Assembly (NCBI GenBank): GCA_036725605.1
Contig: DAIMDW010000004.1
Coordinates: 62,001-126,000, forward strand
Length of the DNA: 64,000 bases
Source: CALBTQ01 sp036725605
Lineage (GTDB): Bacteria; Lernaellota; Lernaellaia; Lernaellales; Lernaellaceae
Reading direction: 5' to 3'
The notes beneath the pieces are model-generated. The model was not told the DNA's origin, made no database searches, and was given only the letters and a program-made list of their open reading frames with translations. The position numbers were made by a program, and so were the translations under genes. Positions 60,707 to 64,000 of the stretch are shown in pieces. The first letter of the stretch is position 1; the number at the start of each line of letters is the position of its first letter.

Positions 60707-63019
60707 ATGACTGATATTGCCGAAATGATCCTGCAGAATCTCAACGACGCGCAGCGTGAAGCGGTGACCGCCCCGGACGGTCCGTTGCTGGTTTTCGCCG
60801 GCGCCGGCTCGGGCAAAACGCGCGTGCTGACCCGGCGCATCGCCTATCTGCTGGCGGTGCGCGACGTGCGGCCCAGCGAGATTCTGGCCGTCACTTTCAC
60901 CAACAAAGCGGCGAGCGTGATGCTCGATCGCGTCGAGCAGCTCGTGGGGCGGCACGCGGCGGGAATGTGGATCCACACGTTCCACGGTGCGTGTGTGCGC
61001 CTGCTGCGCTCCCACGCCGAGCTGGTCGGACGCAAGCCGGGCTTTTCGATTTACGACGACGCCGATCAACAGACGCTGATCAAAGAGCTGCTGCCCAAGT
61101 GTGACATCGACAACGAGCAACTGACCCCGCGGCAGGTGGCCTCGTTGATGGACCAGGCGAAGAACGAGGCGGTCGATCCGGCGGAGATGGCCGCACACGT
61201 GCCGCCGCCGTTGCGCGAAAAATTCCTCAACCTGATGCAGCAGTACAAGCTGCGGGTGCGACGCAACAACGCCTTCGATTTCGGCGACCTGATCGTCGAG
61301 ACGATCCGGCTGCTCAAGGAGCAACCGCACATCCGCGAGCAGTACAACCGGCGCTTCAAGTACATTCTGGTCGACGAGTTCCAGGACACCAACCGCGCGC
61401 AGGACATCCTGCTGAACCTGCTGCTGGGCGAGCACAAAAACCTGATGGTGGTGGGCGACGACGATCAATCGATCTATCGCTGGCGCGGCGCGCGCATCCA
61501 GAACATTCTGGACTTCGAGGAGACGTTCCCCGAGGCGAAGGTGATCGTTCTGGGCACGAATTATCGCAGCACGGGGAACATCCTGCGCACGGCCGACGCG
61601 GTGATCAAACAGAACGTCGGACGCAAGGCGAAGAAGCTGGACACGCCCAACCCGCCGGGCGAGAAGATCGTGCGCTACAACGCCGACGACGAGTACGACG
61701 AGGCGCGCTACGTGGCGCGTACGCTGGTCGAGCTGCGCACACGCGAGGGGCTGCGGCCGGGCGAGATCGCCGTGTTCTACCGCACCAACGCGCAAAGCCG
61801 GATCATCGAAGAAAAGCTGCTCGAATGGGGGTTGCCCTACAAGGTGATCGGCGGGCTGCGTTTTTACGACCGCAAGGAAATCAAGGACGCGCTGGCGTAC
61901 CTGCGGCTGCTGATCAACCCGGCCGACAACGTGGCGTTCGCGCGGGTGATCAACGTGCCGGCGCGGGGCATCGGCGGCAAGACGTTGGAGCGGATTTTCG
62001 CGGCGGCGAACCGGCGGGGCGTCGACCCGATCGCCGCTTGCCGCGAGTCGGGCGCGAGCGACAGCGAGTTCACCGGCGTGATGCGCGAGCGGCTCAAGTC
62101 GTTCGCCGAGATGATCGACGACCTGACCGTCTACGCGCGCGAGCATCGGCCGTCGGACATCGCCGGACGCATGTTGCAGGATTCGGGCTACCTGGAGATG
62201 CTGCAGGCCAGCGAGAAGATCGAGGATAAAACGCGGCTGGAGAACATCGGCGAACTGCTCAAGTCGATGGAGGAGTTCGAGAAGGACGCCGAGGACGAGG
62301 CGACGCTGGAGTTTTTCCTGGAGCGCGTCAGCCTGCTGTCGGACCCCGACCTGTACGACGAAGGCGCCAACGCGGTGAGCCTGATGACGCTGCACGCGGC
62401 CAAGGGGCTGGAGTTTCGCGCGGTGTTCATGGTCGGTCTCGAAGAAGGTTTGCTGCCGCACAGCCGCAGCCTGGAGAGCCAGGCGGAGTTCGAGGAAGAG
62501 CGGCGGCTGTGCTACGTGGGCATCACGCGGGCCAAGCGTTATTTGTATATCACGATGGCGGCCATGCGCCGCTCGTACGGCGGCGTGCCGATGCCGACGC
62601 GCACCTCGCCCTTCTGGCGCGATCTGCCGGCCGAGCTGGTCGAGGACATCGGCCCGGCGCGCAAGGTGGCGCCGACGATGGCGGCCGATCAATCGAAGGT
62701 CATCCGCCGCCGCGGGGAACAGACCTCGATGCTGTATTCCGATCCGCCGCCGCAACCCAGGGCGACGCGGCCGGCCCGCAACGTGTCGCGCGAGCCGGAG
62801 TATGATTATTCGGATAGCCAGGATCCCGCCGATCACAACCGGCCGCTGGAACTGCTGTGCCGGGTCAAGCATCCGCAGTTCGGCTACGGCACGGTGACCA
62901 ACCTGTCGGGCTCGGGCAAGATGGCGCGGGTGACGGTGCGCTTCGACCGCGTGGGGGTCAAGACGCTGGTGATCATGTACGCGAACCTCTCCTATGCCGG
63001 TCCGCCGCCGCGCCGCTGA
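60707..63019 (+). CDS. pcrA: UvrD/PcrA-type DNA helicase
   Basis: A 770-residue superfamily 1A helicase for repair and displacement of RecA. Motifs: Q-motif LNDAQREAV, Walker A FAGAGSGKTRVL, motif Ia AVTFTNKAA, motif II ILVDEFQDTN, motif III GDDDQSIYRWRGA, motif IV VLGTNYRST, motif V MTLHAAKGLEF, motif VI EERRLCYVGITRAK. The C-terminus has the Tudor-like domain (VKHPQFGYGTVTNLSGSGK) that in PcrA binds RNA polymerase. GAGGAAACG precedes the ATG. PcrA and UvrD cannot be separated by name here. Confidence 0.95.
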   Translation: MTDIAEMILQNLNDAQREAVTAPDGPLLVFAGAGSGKTRVLTRRIAYLLAVRDVRPSEILAVTFTNKAASVMLDRVEQLVGRHAAGMWIHTFHGACVRLLRSHAELVGRKPGFSIYDDADQQTLIKELLPKCDIDNEQLTPRQVASLMDQAKNEAVDPAEMAAHVPPPLREKFLNLMQQYKLRVRRNNAFDFGDLIVETIRLLKEQPHIREQYNRRFKYILVDEFQDTNRAQDILLNLLLGEHKNLMVVGDDDQSIYRWRGARIQNILDFEETFPEAKVIVLGTNYRSTGNILRTADAVIKQNVGRKAKKLDTPNPPGEKIVRYNADDEYDEARYVARTLVELRTREGLRPGEIAVFYRTNAQSRIIEEKLLEWGLPYKVIGGLRFYDRKEIKDALAYLRLLINPADNVAFARVINVPARGIGGKTLERIFAAANRRGVDPIAACRESGASDSEFTGVMRERLKSFAEMIDDLTVYAREHRPSDIAGRMLQDSGYLEMLQASEKIEDKTRLENIGELLKSMEEFEKDAEDEATLEFFLERVSLLSDPDLYDEGANAVSLMTLHAAKGLEFRAVFMVGLEEGLLPHSRSLESQAEFEEERRLCYVGITRAKRYLYITMAAMRRSYGGVPMPTRTSPFWRDLPAELVEDIGPARKVAPTMAADQSKVIRRRGEQTSMLYSDPPPQPRATRPARNVSREPEYDYSDSQDPADHNRPLELLCRVKHPQFGYGTVTNLSGSGKMARVTVRFDRVGVKTLVIMYANLSYAGPPPRR

Positions 63020-63025
63020 TGCGGC

Positions 63026-64000
63026 TTATTGGAACGTGAAGGCGTAGAGCACGTAGAAAATCGCGCTGATGCCGAAGAGCACCCAGGCGCCGCTTTTTAC
63101 TTCCCTGATGCGTCCGCCGATCAGCTTGGTGATCGGGTAGAAGACGAACCCCGCCGTGATGCCGATGCCCAGGTTGTAAGTGAAGATCATCAGCACGATG
63201 GTCATGAAGGCCGGGAACAGTTCGGTCATGTCCTCGAAATCGATTTCCTTGACCGCGCCGATCATCAAAATGCCCACGACGATCAACGCCGGGCCGTAGG
63301 CGCACTGCGGCACGATCGTCAGCAGCGGCGCGAACAACAACGCCAGCGCAAACAAAATGGCGGTGACCACCGAGGTCAAACCGGTGCGGCCGCCCTCCTC
63401 GATGCCCGCAGCCGATTCGATGTACGAACCGGTGGTCGACGTGCCGGCCAGCGCGCCGGCGACCGTGGCGATGGCGTCGGCCATCATCGGCTTGTGGATG
63501 TCGGGCAGGTTGCCTTCCTCGTCCAGGAAGCCCGCGCGGGCGCTGACGCCGATCAACGTGCCCATCGTGTCGACGAAGTCCATGAGGAAGACGGTGAGCA
63601 ACACGGGAATGAAGCTAAGCTTGAGCGCGCCGAGCACGTCGAGCTGGAAGGCGATCTCCTTGATGCCCTTGATGTCGGCCCAGCCGGAGAACACGCGGTC
63701 GGGCAACGCCACGCCGGGGATTTCCAGTCCGAAGGCCTTGAGGATCAACGAGAGCGCGGTGATGCCGATGATGCTGATGAGAATCGCACCGCGCACGTTG
63801 AGGATCATCAGCCCGACCATCGAGACCAGGCACAGCAGCGACAGCAGCACGCTGGGATTGAGCAGCGAGCCCATCTGCACCGGCGGCGGTGGTGAGGCGC
63901 CGAAGAACGAGCCCTGCAGGATGCCGATTTTCACGTCGGCGGCCATGCCGGGATTATTCAAAATATTTAGGATGCCGGGCAGCGAGACGATCTGGGTGTC
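63026..64000 (-). CDS. NCS2-family purine permease (AzgA/PbuG-like), 5' end cut off by the window
   Basis: The frame is open to base 64000, giving 324 C-terminal codons of a membrane transporter. NCS2 signatures are FLMDFVDTMGTLIGVSARAG, the nearby KPMMADAIATVAGALAGTSTTGSYIESAAGIEEGGRTGLTS region around residue 160, and PALIVVGILMIGAVKEI. The pattern agrees with the hypoxanthine/guanine and adenine permeases (AzgA-type) rather than uracil/xanthine carriers. Its 3' end is six bases from the convergent helicase gene. Confidence 0.88.
   Translation of the reverse strand, partial: DTQIVSLPGILNILNNPGMAADVKIGILQGSFFGASPPPPVQMGSLLNPSVLLSLLCLVSMVGLMILNVRGAILISIIGITALSLILKAFGLEIPGVALPDRVFSGWADIKGIKEIAFQLDVLGALKLSFIPVLLTVFLMDFVDTMGTLIGVSARAGFLDEEGNLPDIHKPMMADAIATVAGALAGTSTTGSYIESAAGIEEGGRTGLTSVVTAILFALALLFAPLLTIVPQCAYGPALIVVGILMIGAVKEIDFEDMTELFPAFMTIVLMIFTYNLGIGITAGFVFYPITKLIGGRIREVKSGAWVLFGISAIFYVLYAFTFQ

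Overview
The window is GC-rich Gram-negative bacterial chromosome, carrying two obviously AT-rich stretches (about 7.1-12.4 kb and 36.5-37.4 kb) that look acquired. Many predicted lipoproteins (with lgt present), an outer-membrane beta-barrel-like protein, PilT, SurA/PpiC-type chaperones and a diguanylate cyclase indicate a diderm. An archaeal/anaerobe-type homocysteine operon suggests an anaerobic or microaerobic ancestry. Lipoproteins with long aspartate-rich linkers are reminiscent of uncultured deltaproteobacteria-like lineages, but I cannot fix the taxon from the sequence.

Layout. 0-4 kb: a truncated hsdR (type I restriction) diverges from a rhuM gene broken by one in-frame stop; a 33-bp copy of the 3' end of the intact tRNA-Val marks an old integration site. 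4.1-7 kb: a small membrane protein, then a SAM-I riboswitch with promoter and terminator driving a three-gene homocysteine biosynthesis operon. 7.1-12.2 kb: one 1694-residue AT-rich P-loop ATPase with TPR-like repeats, a possible defence gene. 12.4-22.7 kb: lgt, a Tam41-like CDP-diacylglycerol synthase, a GGDEF protein, an alpha/beta hydrolase, a modular peptidoglycan hydrolase, a membrane protein and an Asp-rich lipoprotein. 22.8-28.1 kb: a tightly overlapping MalK/F/G/E-type ABC operon ending in a metallophosphoesterase lipoprotein. 28.2-36.5 kb: a second Asp-rich lipoprotein, an exported amidohydrolase, a DUF488 protein, two small lipoproteins, a long-chain acyl-CoA synthetase and a patatin-like lipase.

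37.6-43.7 kb: two paralogous lipoproteins sharing a nearly identical leader flank an aquaporin, then three consecutive PpiC-type foldases lie just downstream of mfd. 43.8-55.4 kb: mfd, a TPR protein, an exported TldD-like protease, a methyltransferase, recA, pilT and a UbiA-family prenyltransferase. 55.4-56.2 kb is a repeat-filled gap. 56.2-60.5 kb: a three-gene envelope operon (barrel protein, Cys-rich lipoprotein, ceramidase-like enzyme). 60.7-64 kb: a PcrA/UvrD helicase and a truncated purine permease.

The most notable items are the SAM-riboswitch-controlled homocysteine operon, the AT-rich giant ATPase, the tRNA-Val att duplication beside restriction genes, the mitochondrial-type Tam41 homologue, the repeated leader of the paralogous lipoproteins, and a family of dispersed palindromes at 29.5, 37.5 and 56 kb. 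All assignments rest on motif recognition; no database search was possible.
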